Of a stretch of 64,000 nucleotides of DNA, positions 1 to 9,674 are shown piece after piece (within the stretch, counting starts at the first letter, position 1; each line of letters opens with the position of its first letter). The stretch comes from Podospora comata. Lineage: Eukaryota; Ascomycota; Sordariomycetes; Sordariales; Podosporaceae. The stretch is from NCBI GenBank assembly GCA_017354895.1, contig CP071496.1:496001-560000 (forward strand). The letters run 5' to 3'. The notes beneath the pieces are model-generated. The model was not told the origin of the DNA. It was given only the letters and a program-made list of their open reading frames with translations, and searched no databases. The translations under genes were made by a program, and so were the position numbers.

Positions 1-2
1 CC

Positions 3-326
3 TCGCATCTACCGAGCCTTATTATCTTCCAAGCCTCGCAGGCACCCAGGCTCGTTTCAAAGCTCTTCGGCCCAATGTCGAAAGAGCATTCGATGATGCT
101 GGCTGACTTGGAGCATCTAAATGATTCTGAAACCAGCTTGGAAAGCTTTGTAACTGTATCCACAGACAGGGGACCTGCGAGGATCACACCGGTACTTACT
201 GAAACGGAAGATGTGTTTCTATCGTCGGAAGAGGAAGGCAGTGCCATTCCAGTAGCCAATCTCCAGCTTCAAATTCCGGACATTGGTGACAGCGCAGATT
301 CCCAGCTGGTGACCGGCGAGAAGTGA
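3..326 (+). CDS. 3' end of an unknown gene cut by the window edge
   Basis: A plus-strand frame is open from the first bases of the window to a TGA stop at 324-326. The visible C-terminal part is about 107 residues, acidic and rich in Ser, Thr and Glu, and looks disordered. There is an internal ATG at 75, but the frame stays open upstream of it, so the gene probably starts outside the window. No domain or family is recognisable. It could also be a short stand-alone ORF beginning at 75. The function is unknown. Confidence 0.4.
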   Translation, partial: SHLPSLIIFQASQAPRLVSKLFGPMSKEHSMMLADLEHLNDSETSLESFVTVSTDRGPARITPVLTETEDVFLSSEEEGSAIPVANLQLQIPDIGDSADSQLVTGEK

Positions 327-525
327 TGGTATATGAGAGACCAACGAGTGAATGAAGACGGGAGTGCTTAGCAGAAATATCGCTGGATGATTTGGCCCGT
401 TCCCATTATACGTAGGCTTCAACGAAGTTCTCATCAGAATCTTGGTCAGTATACTGATCTAATCTTCAAACTACCTGTAAGTATATGAAATTTCTACATT
501 AAGATAGAGTTTTAGAGATAAATAC

Positions 526-2094
526 CTACTTGACCCTGATTGTCTCATTTGTGCTCCATCCAGAAGATGAAAGCACCTGGGCTGTTCCAACAGCATATCC
601 TGTGACTCGTAGCCCTCCGTTGCTCTCTTGTCCTACCAACATAAAGAGGTTATTCTCAGGGTCAGACCAAGTAGGGTAGCTTCCGTTGAGATAGTTCTTC
701 TTTTCTCCAAGGTGAACCGCGTATGGTGGCAACGATGATCCACCTTGCACGTCGATTATGTCCCATTGTTGATGTCCATGATCCCGTATACTGTGAGCCC
801 CCTTGGCCGTGGTGTTTTCAGATCCCCCAGAAGCAGACACAATCACAGAGGCAACTGGTGCTGTGACATTGACATAGCCGTCTTCATCGACAAAACCGGT
901 TGGGGCACCCTGTAACCACCAAAGCAACCCATTCTCCATGGCATCTTCATCCCCCAAATGCGCCTCAACACCTTCCCCAAGCTCCAGAATGTTTGGTACA
1001 GTTGAGAAAACCTTACCTGGAGGCAGGCTTGGAATCACTCCAAGCCACTCAGCCCGGCCACCTCGAGCCAAAATCTCTCTCATGAGAGTGAGTGCTGCCT
1101 TTAGCCTGTCATCGTGTCCAAATTCCCTTGCGTCCAAAGACACTCCAAACATGCCCATAATACTGAGAATCATATCCACAGGCCGATACGCAACACGCAT
1201 CATGGCCGCCCGCCAAATCGCCGAGGCCATCCCCTCCTTCCCCTTCAGATCCAGCGCCCCAATCAGCGCATTCCTCTGCACCCTGTCCCCGGGCCGTTTA
1301 TCCCCCACTATCAAGTTCATTTCCAACTTCTGTTTCTTTTCCTGCGTGGGATCATCTTCCGATTTCGTAACCAGATAAGTCGCCCTAGAAGACGCCGCCA
1401 ACAAAGACACCAGCTCCGTCATTCCCGCCCCTGACTCGTCACCCTCCACTTGTTCAACATGCAAGTAGAACAGCGACTCTAGATAACAAGTGCCATGGGT
1501 CCATGAAAATAACACCTTGCAACGGGGCGGCGCGATAGCTTCTTGGAGAGTCCATGCGCGGGAGACCCAGTTGGTTTCTTCCTCAAGGGCGACAAGTCGT
1601 GACAAACCTCCAGGGAGGATGAGACAGACGTGGCAGTGCTCATAGATGGAGAACATTCTCTGGATCTGCCAAGCCTTGTCGTCTTCGTCCCCTTGCTTGA
1701 TGCAGAGGCCGTCGAGCCAGAGGAGGGGGCATTCAAGCTGGAGGGCGGCGCGGCAGGCGGTGCGGAGGGCGGGGAGGGAGATGGGGTCGGCGTTGAAGGC
1801 GGATTTGATGGTCATTGTTGGGGGTGGGTTGGCGGTGGGGTTTAAGGGGGGGACGCCTTTCCAGACGTAGGAGATGGCGGCGTAGCGGTTTTTGGGCAGG
1901 ATGTCTGTTTCGACTACTCGGAGATAACTGCCGTTGACGAAGAGTTTGGCGTCGATGAAACGGTACCGAGCTGCGGGTACTTGGTCGAGGGAAATGGGGG
2001 CCGTGGAAAGGGACTCGAAGGGAAGCTTCAGGACGCATGGCATGGAGTGAAGATCGTCGGCCTGTCCACCAGCTGGTTTTTCGGGGTTCTCCAT
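526..2094 (-). CDS. HET-domain (heterokaryon incompatibility) protein
   Basis: This intronless gene encodes a protein with a fungal HET domain, a family known from cell-death reactions after fusion of unlike hyphae. The hallmarks occur in order: a YAAISYVWKG motif (canonical Y-x-A-L-S-Y-x-W-G), then LLWLDGLCIKQGDEDDKAWQ (the W-I-D-x-x-C-I-x-Q block), then the RAWTLQEA motif. The remaining C-terminal half of roughly 280 residues matches no domain I recognise, so the specificity is unknown. The start chosen is the ATG at 2092-2094 (protein beginning MENPEKP, 522 residues). The frame is open to an ATG at 2218-2220, but those 42 extra residues are His/Ser/Arg-rich and look like translated 5' leader. 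A broken HET-type gene lies at about 36.1-37.1 kb. Confidence 0.85.
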   Translation of the reverse strand: MENPEKPAGGQADDLHSMPCVLKLPFESLSTAPISLDQVPAARYRFIDAKLFVNGSYLRVVETDILPKNRYAAISYVWKGVPPLNPTANPPPTMTIKSAFNADPISLPALRTACRAALQLECPLLWLDGLCIKQGDEDDKAWQIQRMFSIYEHCHVCLILPGGLSRLVALEEETNWVSRAWTLQEAIAPPRCKVLFSWTHGTCYLESLFYLHVEQVEGDESGAGMTELVSLLAASSRATYLVTKSEDDPTQEKKQKLEMNLIVGDKRPGDRVQRNALIGALDLKGKEGMASAIWRAAMMRVAYRPVDMILSIMGMFGVSLDAREFGHDDRLKAALTLMREILARGGRAEWLGVIPSLPPGKVFSTVPNILELGEGVEAHLGDEDAMENGLLWWLQGAPTGFVDEDGYVNVTAPVASVIVSASGGSENTTAKGAHSIRDHGHQQWDIIDVQGGSSLPPYAVHLGEKKNYLNGSYPTWSDPENNLFMLVGQESNGGLRVTGYAVGTAQVLSSSGWSTNETIRVK

Positions 2095-2220
2095 GATATC
2101 AAAGTAAAACGATGAGGTGGTTGAGGTAGAGAATACAAACCTCTGACACTGTCGGATTCGCGAGAGGTGTTGGGCCGTGATGCGATGTGAGTGGCTCCCG
2201 TACTGCCTCTGACCAGCCAC

Positions 2221-2981
2221 CTTGCCTCGATGACTACGATGACATCCCCAGACTTTTGTGAGGCGTAGGACCGTTCAATCCTTTCACATACGACCATATC
2301 CAGCTGAAAACTCGGGAGCAGAAAGGTGGTATGAAATATATTCGTAGCTACGGTCGTTGATCTGATCGCCCTGATTGCTGGAATTACCAAGTGGCTAGGA
2401 CTGATAATAAATCTACCTTACGTCGGTGTCTGCCTGAGTGTTGGTGAGATGTGTTCGAAAGCGGCACTGAGACTTGATTGCGGTCGCAGGTTTGGTTTGG
2501 AATATACCGAGTCCCACGGCGTTAGATGCTTGCAGGCTCACAGACGAGATCAAATAGTAAAATGAGTTTGGAATTGAAAGACGCCTGATGGCGATAGTTT
2601 TGAAAATTTTGGGACAGAATGAAATGAGACCCTATTATCGTTATCAAATATAACCCCGCACCTGCCCCTCAATCTCCCCCAATAGGGTACGAGCGAAACT
2701 CCCCCACTGCCTCAACGTAGAAGTCACTCTTCGAACAAGTTCTACACGAGAGGTACGTATAGGTGGGGTCCAGAATCGGATGTGGTTGGGTGAACGAAGA
2801 CACCTCCGGGGAATTAATGTGAATTTTGGTAAATGACATTACTGTGGAAGAGTCATTATTGATTGAACGGGTGATCCAGCTAAAAAAGAAAAAAAAGAAG
2901 TAGTGCGGGCCGTGAGCTTATCAGTGGCCACGAAATCCTGCTACTAATAGGCATAAGTGGGAAAAGCCACCGTAAAAGCCA
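2221..2981. other. Intergenic stretch upstream of the HET gene
   Basis: No convincing coding frame was seen on either strand. It should hold the promoter and leader of the HET gene. A short purine/A-run near 2880-2900 is the only simple-sequence feature. Confidence 0.5.
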
Positions 2982-3570
2982 TTATACGTTCATTCCTTTT
3001 TCTGACAAAAAGTCTGACTTAAGTGGTCTTGACCCGGGAGTCGTTATATTTAGGGTAAAAATACCCTGGCAAACGTCCATAACATAGAGGAAATACCATT
3101 GCTAGACCCCTATTTCTTTCGCGAGCTTATTAGCGATATCATCCTCGACGCTTAAGAGCTGCGCAAGGCCAGAACTAACGGCCGACCCAATCGCCGCGGT
3201 TACGTCTGAACACAGCTTACCGAGGACTCCTCCGAGAGGCCCACAAGATGTGGGCGAGGGACCACCCCCTCTGCTTATCGGTGATGGGACGAGGTTTTGG
3301 CCCAGGGTGGAGGTGTTTAACATGAGAATGTGGTAGTCTTCCATGAAGCCGGGGTTCTTACCAGCTGTTAGGGCCAGCCCAGTGAGCACCAGCGTCACGG
3401 GTGTGATGAGGATTCCGACTGCTGTGCGCAGCTGGGACTTCGAGGCCCGATCGAAGTTGGTGCGCACTGCGCGGATCGGCGTCCTCGAGACCCGCTCGAT
3501 AGTCGTGCGAACTTCTCGGATCTGCATCATCGAGACCTGCTCGAAGTAGTACAGAGCTTTGAGACGAATA
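2982..3570 (-). pseudogene. SUR7/PalI-like membrane protein gene with an in-frame TAG
   Basis: The minus-strand frame resembles fungal SUR7/PalI cortical membrane proteins. A hydrophobic segment (ILITPVTLVLTGLALTAG) is followed by the family-like NPGFMEDYHILMLNTSTLG. The frame hits TAG at 3102-3104, just after KLAKEIGV. It then continues in the same frame through QWYFLYVMDVCQGIF, the piece expected next in the family, to TAA at 2982. No splice pair removes the TAG. The visible part begins after a probable 3' splice site (TTGCAG at about 3571-3576), so a first exon upstream and the later transmembrane exons are missing or unrecognised. CAG-to-TAG is a typical RIP change. Alternatives are stop readthrough or a sequencing error. 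Nothing shows which allele form is ancestral. Confidence 0.5.
3432..3540 (-). repeat. Short tandem repeat inside the SUR7/PalI-like frame
   Basis: Three imperfect units of about 13 codons, reading QIREVRTTIERVS, PIRAVRTNFDRAS and QLRTAV on the minus strand, precede the first hydrophobic segment. The DNA units share the core ATCCG-GC-GTGCG-AC. The repeat gives a strongly basic, helix-prone N-terminal part. It is not a usual feature of the SUR7 family as I know it. Confidence 0.5.
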
Positions 3571-3600
3571 AACTGCAACCAATCAGTGGGTTTTTACAGA

Positions 3601-4346
3601 ATATAGGAATATTGGAACACGAGGGGAGATGAAGATAACACGATCGAGATCAATAGCAAGGATGTGGTACCAGTCTTATAGTTCGGCGAGTCCCGAGATC
3701 CCGGCTCCGGGGCGCCAGAGGTGTCCACGAACTCGGAGCCCCGCCGATGGAATCGGATAACAAGACCTTCCCATGGAACCCCTATTGTCCGGTACCTTGT
3801 ACCCGGCTTTCTGGGTTCCTTTGTCACCAGCTATCGGAGGCTACAGCACACGCTTTTCGTCCGCAAGATCTCCCTCCAGTTCCTCATCCCACAAGTACGT
3901 TTCACAGCAGGCCAGGCATCGCAAGGATTCAGTACTGCCATGTGGTGGGATGCGATTTGCGGTAGCATCTTCACCCAACGAGAGGCCGGTTGCACGTTCG
4001 AGCCCGTTCACATTCCAAGGGTGCCATCGTATGGGCTTTCCCTGGTCCTTGTCTGGCTCTCCTGGACGTTGACATGCTGCGCTGTCTTAGTTTCAAGGAG
4101 TCCAAGTCGGACGAGTACACCATGCAGTCCAAGAAGTGCCGTGGATCGCGATTGCGAGCGCCAGGCCTCGCACCCGTCTCTGCCTATTTCTCAGGGCCGT
4201 TTCGTGAAAGAGCCCGCCAAGAGCATATATACCACTCTTGGAGCGGTAGTCCTGGACCTGTTAGCAAATATCAGGGCAGTGAAATTCAACTAACTTACTG
4301 GATTCCCGACAGCCATGTTAATCCCAGCACCCGTGGCCACCCAGAT
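3601..4346. other. No supportable gene
   Basis: Several overlapping frames are open on the plus strand but none shows domain-like or codon-like character. An upstream exon of the SUR7/PalI-like gene could lie here on the minus strand but could not be placed. Confidence 0.4.
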
Positions 4347-4853
4347 TTATTTAGCCTCGGCCACAGCATCTGCGATAATTCGTAGCTTGCGCTCTGCATC
4401 TTCCCAGACGTAACCGAAATGATCTGCCAGTAGCTCGCCATTAAGGCGGTGTGCGGGCACTGGAAGCTTTACCGTCCACCTACACCGATCAACTTCTCGC
4501 TCTTTCTTCAGGTAGTATGGGTAGATATAATCAAGACATGAGTGGTACATTGTCCATGCCTTGCCAAAGTCTACAAGCTTTCCGGCGACGTAAATGCGCA
4601 GGTGTATATCTCGATTCAAAAATCCCTAATCGCTGGAGACCTTGGAGATCCTCCCACATTTGCGGCACGTCTTCGGGGTGACCTCGAGGTATCCGAATGC
4701 CTTGACCGCAAGATCCTCCTGATTTTCCTCTTTAAGCCGACCGTAGACCCAGCATTCTGCGTTGGAAGGGAGGAAACAGTCGTAGTAGGTTGGATGACCA
4801 GGAGATGGACCACATGTGGATCTTTGACGATGTCGGATTAAGCCAGCGGACAT
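4347..4853 (-). pseudogene. Unknown gene remnant with an in-frame TAG
   Basis: A minus-strand frame looks protein-like on both sides of a TAG at 4626-4628. The upstream part contains NAECWVYGRLKEENQEDLAV. The downstream part contains LRIYVAGKLVDFGKAW and ends in AERKLRIIADAVAEAK before TAA at 4347. Both halves are in the same frame. Near the TAG a second frame also looks plausible (PEDVPQMWEDLQGLQRLGIF), so paired frameshifts are an alternative. I recognise no family. The simplest reading is a decayed gene. Confidence 0.3.
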
Positions 4854-5809
4854 ATACTGACAGGGTCCAGAATCCTTTCAGTCGCCACCCCTTCATCGCT
4901 TTATCACAGACTCGGAGTTCAAGTTGTTGGCGGATTTCGCATTGACTATATGACGGGACTTATTTCACAAAGATGCCCCCTCAAAGTCTGATGAGGTTTT
5001 AGGCAAGGCAACTCGAACATTAGCTAGAAACATAATGACGTTTCTACTATATCTAGTAGGTGAACCAAGACTTCAGTTGGGATTTGACCTGCCACCCACC
5101 CAAGAAATCCAAGAATGCTATGGCGGAATCAAAGACACCAGCGTCCCAAGCTACATCATCATGAGCCTCATCAATCGGCCTGCAACTGTGATAGGTTGCT
5201 GACTGTAACATATCTGACGACAATGACAAAGACTCTTGGTAAGTTGAAGCGCAGCGTTTTGCCCCTGACCATCACGCCAGTGCTGGAATAAAACATTCAC
5301 CTCGCTTACATCATTCTTCTAGCATGGAAGGTGACAGGCTTGTTTATTCCTCCAATGTAGCGCTAGGCATGCTGCAATGCAGAACAAGACAGGATGCCAC
5401 CGGGGCTATCACTCACCCTATTGTAGCATTTACCAGGCGGCTGGATGATATCAGCTCGAAAATGTGTTGTTCAATGAACAATCTGCATCCGAGTCTGTTA
5501 TTACATTTCAGATAGATGTATTCATGACAGACAAAGAACATGTCGCCACACCACCTGACAAAATCGACCCTGTGACTCAGAAGAATTACATACAGTACAT
5601 ACAGTTCACCATTCACATTTTACTTGAGTACCTTGCATAAGTTAAAGCACAGAGTTTATATTTCTGTAAAGAAAAAAGGTATAGATTATTACTCCCGTCA
5701 CCAACCCTCATACTACTATTATCCCTACGTCATCACCCCCACTCCCCATAGGTTTCCCTTAACAACCCCGTTAGCTACCGAAGCTTACCTAAAACATCAA
5801 AAACAAACC
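4854..5809. other. No gene recognised
   Basis: Only short frames without domain character occur here. The right part runs into a pyrimidine-rich microsatellite. Confidence 0.5.
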
Positions 5810-6214
5810 TCACTTCCCCTCCCTCTCCCGCTCCCTCTCCCGCTCCCTCTCCCGCTCCCTCTCCCTCTCCCTCGCCCTCTCCCTCGCCCTCTTCCTCCCC
5901 TTCACCCTCTCAACCTTCTCCAGCGAAGTCCCCATAATCCAAAGCCCCATCTTTGTGGAAAGGCTGTTCTTCTTGTCCTTCTTCTCCTTTTTGGAGGATT
6001 TAGCATGGATGGTGGATGAAGATGATGCAGCCTGGTGATCAGGGCTGAAGTTGGGGGTTTTGTGGGAGTTGTCGTGGGTTGGGCAAGTATTTTGGTGGTG
6101 GGAAGAAGAAGAAGAAGAAGAAGAAGAAGAAGAAGAAGAAGAAGCCTTAGCGGGCTGTTTTCCCTTCTCCTTGTTTTTGGAGGAGATGGTGGGGTTGGTG
6201 AAGTGGGAGTCCAT
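5810..6214 (-). CDS. Low-complexity poly-Ser / Arg-Glu repeat protein
   Basis: A 134-residue intronless frame starts at ATG 6212-6214. It begins MDSHFTNPTISSKNKEKGKQ and continues into a run of about 14 serines encoded by a CTT-type triplet repeat. A His/Asn-rich linker and a Lys-rich segment follow, with a short conserved-looking stretch (STKMGLWIMGTSLEKVERV) before a C-terminal (Arg-Glu)n tail. Both low-complexity tracts coincide with microsatellites, so their lengths probably vary between strains. The hydrophobic segment before the tail is the only non-repetitive core. No family is recognised. A non-coding microsatellite region is possible, but the clean frame across two different repeats favours a gene. 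Confidence 0.5.
   Translation of the reverse strand: MDSHFTNPTISSKNKEKGKQPAKASSSSSSSSSSSSSSHHQNTCPTHDNSHKTPNFSPDHQAASSSSTIHAKSSKKEKKDKKNSLSTKMGLWIMGTSLEKVERVKGRKRARERAREREREREREREREREREGK
5815..5890. repeat. (CCCTCT/CCCGCT)n microsatellite
   Basis: Hexamer-like tandem repeat of CTCCCT with CTCCCG and CTCGCC variants. On the minus strand it encodes the (Arg-Glu)n tail of the low-complexity protein. Confidence 0.9.
6101..6144. repeat. (GAA)n / (TTC)n triplet repeat
   Basis: About 14 GAA units. On the minus strand the repeat is read as a serine run in the low-complexity protein. Confidence 0.9.
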
Positions 6215-7080
6215 TTTGGTTTGTTGTTGTGGGTTGTTAATTTGTTTGTACTAATGGAAGGGGTGTAGTTTGTTGTGAGTGTTTAGTTGATGGTGACGAG
6301 GAATGGGGATGAAGGATGGGAGAGACTCGAAGGGGTCAAGTCGTTTAAATAATGGTTGACTGGGGGTTTATTCAAAGGGCCAGGTGAGAGACTCAGTGCT
6401 ATAACTTTCGACCACAACAGCTGTGTTGACAGAGCAGCTTCTGTTGAGCACATCTGTTAAACGTTGTTTTGTATTGTTATAGCTCATGAACTTGGAAACA
6501 AGCTGCCAGTCCTCTAGGCCAGAGAACAAATGTTGGGAACAAGGGCCCTGTGATCCATCCACTTTTTTGCGCGACTGAAGAGCAACAATCGTATTGTGCA
6601 TAGATGATGATAGTTCTCTTTGTCTCACACGCTGGCGGAACCATCACTGGCGGACTGCTGTTGCCTAGCGCTCTCCAGAGCTTGCGATTTCCTACTGACA
6701 CATTTTCTTCTGCAAGGCTTGCTGTATAGACAAGACATGCTAACCGCGCAGGCCCTGGTGTACAGGGAAGGCTTGCAGAGTTGACATGCCTTGCAGAGTT
6801 GACATGCCTTGCAGAATTAAGATGCCTGGCAGAGTTGACAATCCTGGCAGACGTCGCAACTCTTGCCAGGCACGACCATCCTCGTAGCCTTGCAGATTTG
6901 GAGACTGGCAACCAAGTGGAACTTTGTTTTCTCAGTTAGGGCCGGAAGTAGAAACATCTTACACTCTTGGATCAGTAGAGGAGAGCGACCCTTGGTATTC
7001 ACTTGATTCATTCAAACACTATGTGCCTAATCGTTCAAAACGCTAGCCAAATCGCCATGCACGCTGAATAATGTACTTAA
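6215..7080. other. Intergenic region with a minisatellite
   Basis: No gene is supported. Frames crossing the 18-base minisatellite give a (SARHVN)n-type peptide only because the repeat length is a multiple of three. The left part should contain the promoter of the low-complexity gene and the right part the 3' end of the dioxygenase gene. Confidence 0.5.
6772..6861. repeat. 18-bp minisatellite, about five units
   Basis: Tandem units of CTTGCAGAGTTGACATGC: two perfect copies at 6772-6807, then three diverging copies to 6861. A further degenerate copy may continue to about 6880. Confidence 0.85.
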
Positions 7081-8628
7081 TTAATAGTTGCAGATACCTC
7101 CAACATCATCATCAATAGTCCAAGTACCTGCCAAACCAGGCATCTCCACCTCCTCAGTGACAGTATGAGACATCAGCAACCCAGCCCCCTCCTCGGGTTT
7201 TCCAGCAAAGAAGTCGTTCTGACCCGGGCCTTTGTGCACTCTGCTCATGAATCGCTTGGTCCATTCCTCAATGGCAGGTTCACCCGTCTCATCCCTAGCC
7301 TGCTTGAGGAAAGAGATGAGTGCTGTGCCGCCAGTTCCCTTGAGAGCACTCTTCTTGCCGTCATCAGCAGCCTTTTGAGCAGTGGCAGCAGCACCACGGG
7401 CATCGTAAGCAATCCCCTGAGGCTGCTGGCGAGAAGCAGTAGCGAGGTTGACCTTGCGACGGGCGACCTCGGGACTCCGACTGCGGCTCCGGGCGCGAAC
7501 TTCCCGGCTAGGCAGGACAATATACCGCGTGACAATAGCAATGTGCTTGTCGCGGAGAGCGCGCAACATGGACAAACAGGCGTCGTAGGCAACTGAAAGA
7601 GGTTTGTTGTCTTTGTTCTGCTCGACATATTCGCGAATGTTGGCAACACCTTGAACATCCTGGAGGAATCTAGCATGGGGTCCGGGCATATACTGACGCA
7701 TCTCCATGATGAAGTTGTGCTTGGGCGCAGGGGCGTGACCTTCACGTCCTCGCTCCTTGGTCGGCTTCTCACCAGTGGGGCGATGGGTGATGCCCAAGAC
7801 GATGTCGAAGAATTGGATCAGACTGCTCTGGGCATTGCTGCCACCGGCATATTGGCGGTAGGTCTCGGTTCCAGTTCCGTCCTCGTAGATAACGCCGTTG
7901 GGCAAACCGGCTTCGCCCATGTTCTTGCTACCGGCCAAAAAGGGACGGATGCGGTTGTAAAAGATGTTGGGGTCGCAGCTCTCATGCATGCGGACCAACA
8001 GGGTGGTCAGATCATCCAGACGCTCAGCAAACGTGCTCAGGCAGCTGGTGACGGCCTTTGCATCGTCCTCCCGGGCAGCAGCGATAGCCCTCAGCATCAG
8101 GGGGACGATGGGTGCACCACGGGCTTCCATGGCGACAGAGACCAGGTAAAACCAGGACTCGTCGATGCCACCGGTGAAAGTGCACAAGCTGGCGAGGTTC
8201 TCGAGATTGTCGATATCCTCGTCCATGAAAAGGGGCTTGAAGTTCCAGAGACAGACAGCTGCGTAGGTGGCAACGGGCGGCACCTCGAGGTGTTCAGACA
8301 CCTTCAACAGCGGGACTGAAATGGAAGGCGGCAGACGGTCACTGGGACTATCACCGCCCCAGATGTAGCCGTGGGCCATAAAGGAGAGCAGCACGTAGGC
8401 TCTGCGCCATTCTGCGTCGTGTTCCAGACCGATGGTGGAGAGCACTGGAAGCCGGTCGATGACCCCGCGCAGCCGCTTGCTGAGAATGAGGGCCTGCAGG
8501 TTCGCCGCGATGGCCTCCCATTTGTTGTAGTAGGGATCCGGAAGCCTCGTCAACGGCAGGACGTCCGGGAGGAAGCCGTGGGTTGGAGAGATTCCATAGT
8601 TGGCCAGGTCCGGGATGGGCGCCAACAT
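7081..8628 (-). CDS. BNA2: Indoleamine 2,3-dioxygenase (first step of the kynurenine pathway)
   Basis: This heme dioxygenase opens the indole ring of L-tryptophan to give N-formylkynurenine, the entry to de novo NAD synthesis, in the cytosol. The 515-residue intronless frame spans the whole IDO fold. The first family signature, GGSNAQSS, lies at residues 262-269. The second, MRQYMPGPHARFL, carries the expected proximal heme ligand at His318. The N-terminus (PDLANYGISPTHGFLPDVLP) is typical and supports the ATG at 8626-8628. Length is near or slightly above that of other fungal IDO proteins, with an Arg/Ser-rich insertion (RARSRSRSPE) in the C-terminal third. It is divergently arranged with VPS23. 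No frame defects are seen. Confidence 0.95.
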   Translation of the reverse strand: MLAPIPDLANYGISPTHGFLPDVLPLTRLPDPYYNKWEAIAANLQALILSKRLRGVIDRLPVLSTIGLEHDAEWRRAYVLLSFMAHGYIWGGDSPSDRLPPSISVPLLKVSEHLEVPPVATYAAVCLWNFKPLFMDEDIDNLENLASLCTFTGGIDESWFYLVSVAMEARGAPIVPLMLRAIAAAREDDAKAVTSCLSTFAERLDDLTTLLVRMHESCDPNIFYNRIRPFLAGSKNMGEAGLPNGVIYEDGTGTETYRQYAGGSNAQSSLIQFFDIVLGITHRPTGEKPTKERGREGHAPAPKHNFIMEMRQYMPGPHARFLQDVQGVANIREYVEQNKDNKPLSVAYDACLSMLRALRDKHIAIVTRYIVLPSREVRARSRSRSPEVARRKVNLATASRQQPQGIAYDARGAAATAQKAADDGKKSALKGTGGTALISFLKQARDETGEPAIEEWTKRFMSRVHKGPGQNDFFAGKPEEGAGLLMSHTVTEEVEMPGLAGTWTIDDDVGGICNY

Positions 8629-9674
8629 AACGGCGGGAATGTGTTTTTCGTTAAAAAGAGTAAAGGTAAAGTTGAGAGTCGAAGTGATAATCGCTTCAGT
8701 CGAAACAGTCCTGACGCAAGGAGTATACAGAATTGTCTCTGTAATACTCCTCAGCCGTGCGAAAACTAGGTTGAGGCGTGGGCATATGTTAAGAGTTAAG
8801 ACGTTTGAAGTGTTCGGACCAGAAGACTTGTGGGACGAGATGGGACGGGATAGTCAAGTAACAGATAGAAAAGAGTCAGAGTCAAGGTCAAGTGGTTGCT
8901 GAGTCGTAAAACAACTTGCGAGGGAGGCGCTGTCTTTTGTAAGCAGCACTTCCAATGAGCGAAAAAAGTTTGCCCCTCTTGAAAAGTTATTATGGGACGG
9001 TGCCAAGACGTCAAACACTGCGCCGTTGGCATCTCGGATCAAATCATGGCAAGACAATAGCCAGGCACAGTGGAGACTTGAAGGAAAATATCGCAACCTG
9101 GAACCTCAAAGGGCGCGCCCTTTTGCCCTGGGCACTCGAGACGCCGTGTGCCTCTCTCTTCCAGGCTCATGTTGGAACTGCGCCGACCCCGGCCCCTCCT
9201 TTGCCCCCCGACCTGCCGTCACTTCACTATGCCGGTCTGTTCCGTCAGACGTGGGATGTGGGACGAGGATGGCATTTGAATGACAGATGAGCCGAGGAAA
9301 GGAATGGAAGGACCTTTTTCTTGAACAAGAAACCTGGAAGTCAGCAGAGCACTGAAGTATGCGGCTGCAATCAATCAGGATGCACAAAAAGATCTTGTCT
9401 TACCCCGCCATTAGCCGAGGACCGTGCGCACCCGGGCCTCAAGCTCGGGCCAACTGGTGTTTGTGAGTCTTCAAAAAAGTGCCAAGGCTGAAATGCCAAG
9501 ACAATGGTGCCCTGTCTCGTCATCCGAATGCCAAGGCTATCGCTGTCCCACAGCACGCCCCAGCCTGGTTCTGGCGGCACCTCAACGGCCGCAACGACGA
9601 CGCTGACGACAACAACAGGGCCCCGGGTTTATGCGCCGATAACTACAAACAGCTGCTTCTTCGAGGACCCCAAC
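8629..9674. promoter_or_regulatory. Divergent promoter region of BNA2 and VPS23
   Basis: About 1 kb lies between the two divergent starts. I see no coding frame of interest and no recognisable operator. Assignment as a promoter is from position only. Confidence 0.5.

Noticed and set aside
3721-4293. Plus-strand frame of about 190 residues
   Set aside because: Mixed composition without any domain, start context or neighbouring exon; three overlapping frames are equally open.
7651-8319. Plus-strand frame of about 220 residues
   Set aside because: It lies entirely antisense to the well-supported BNA2 gene and is open only because of codon bias there.
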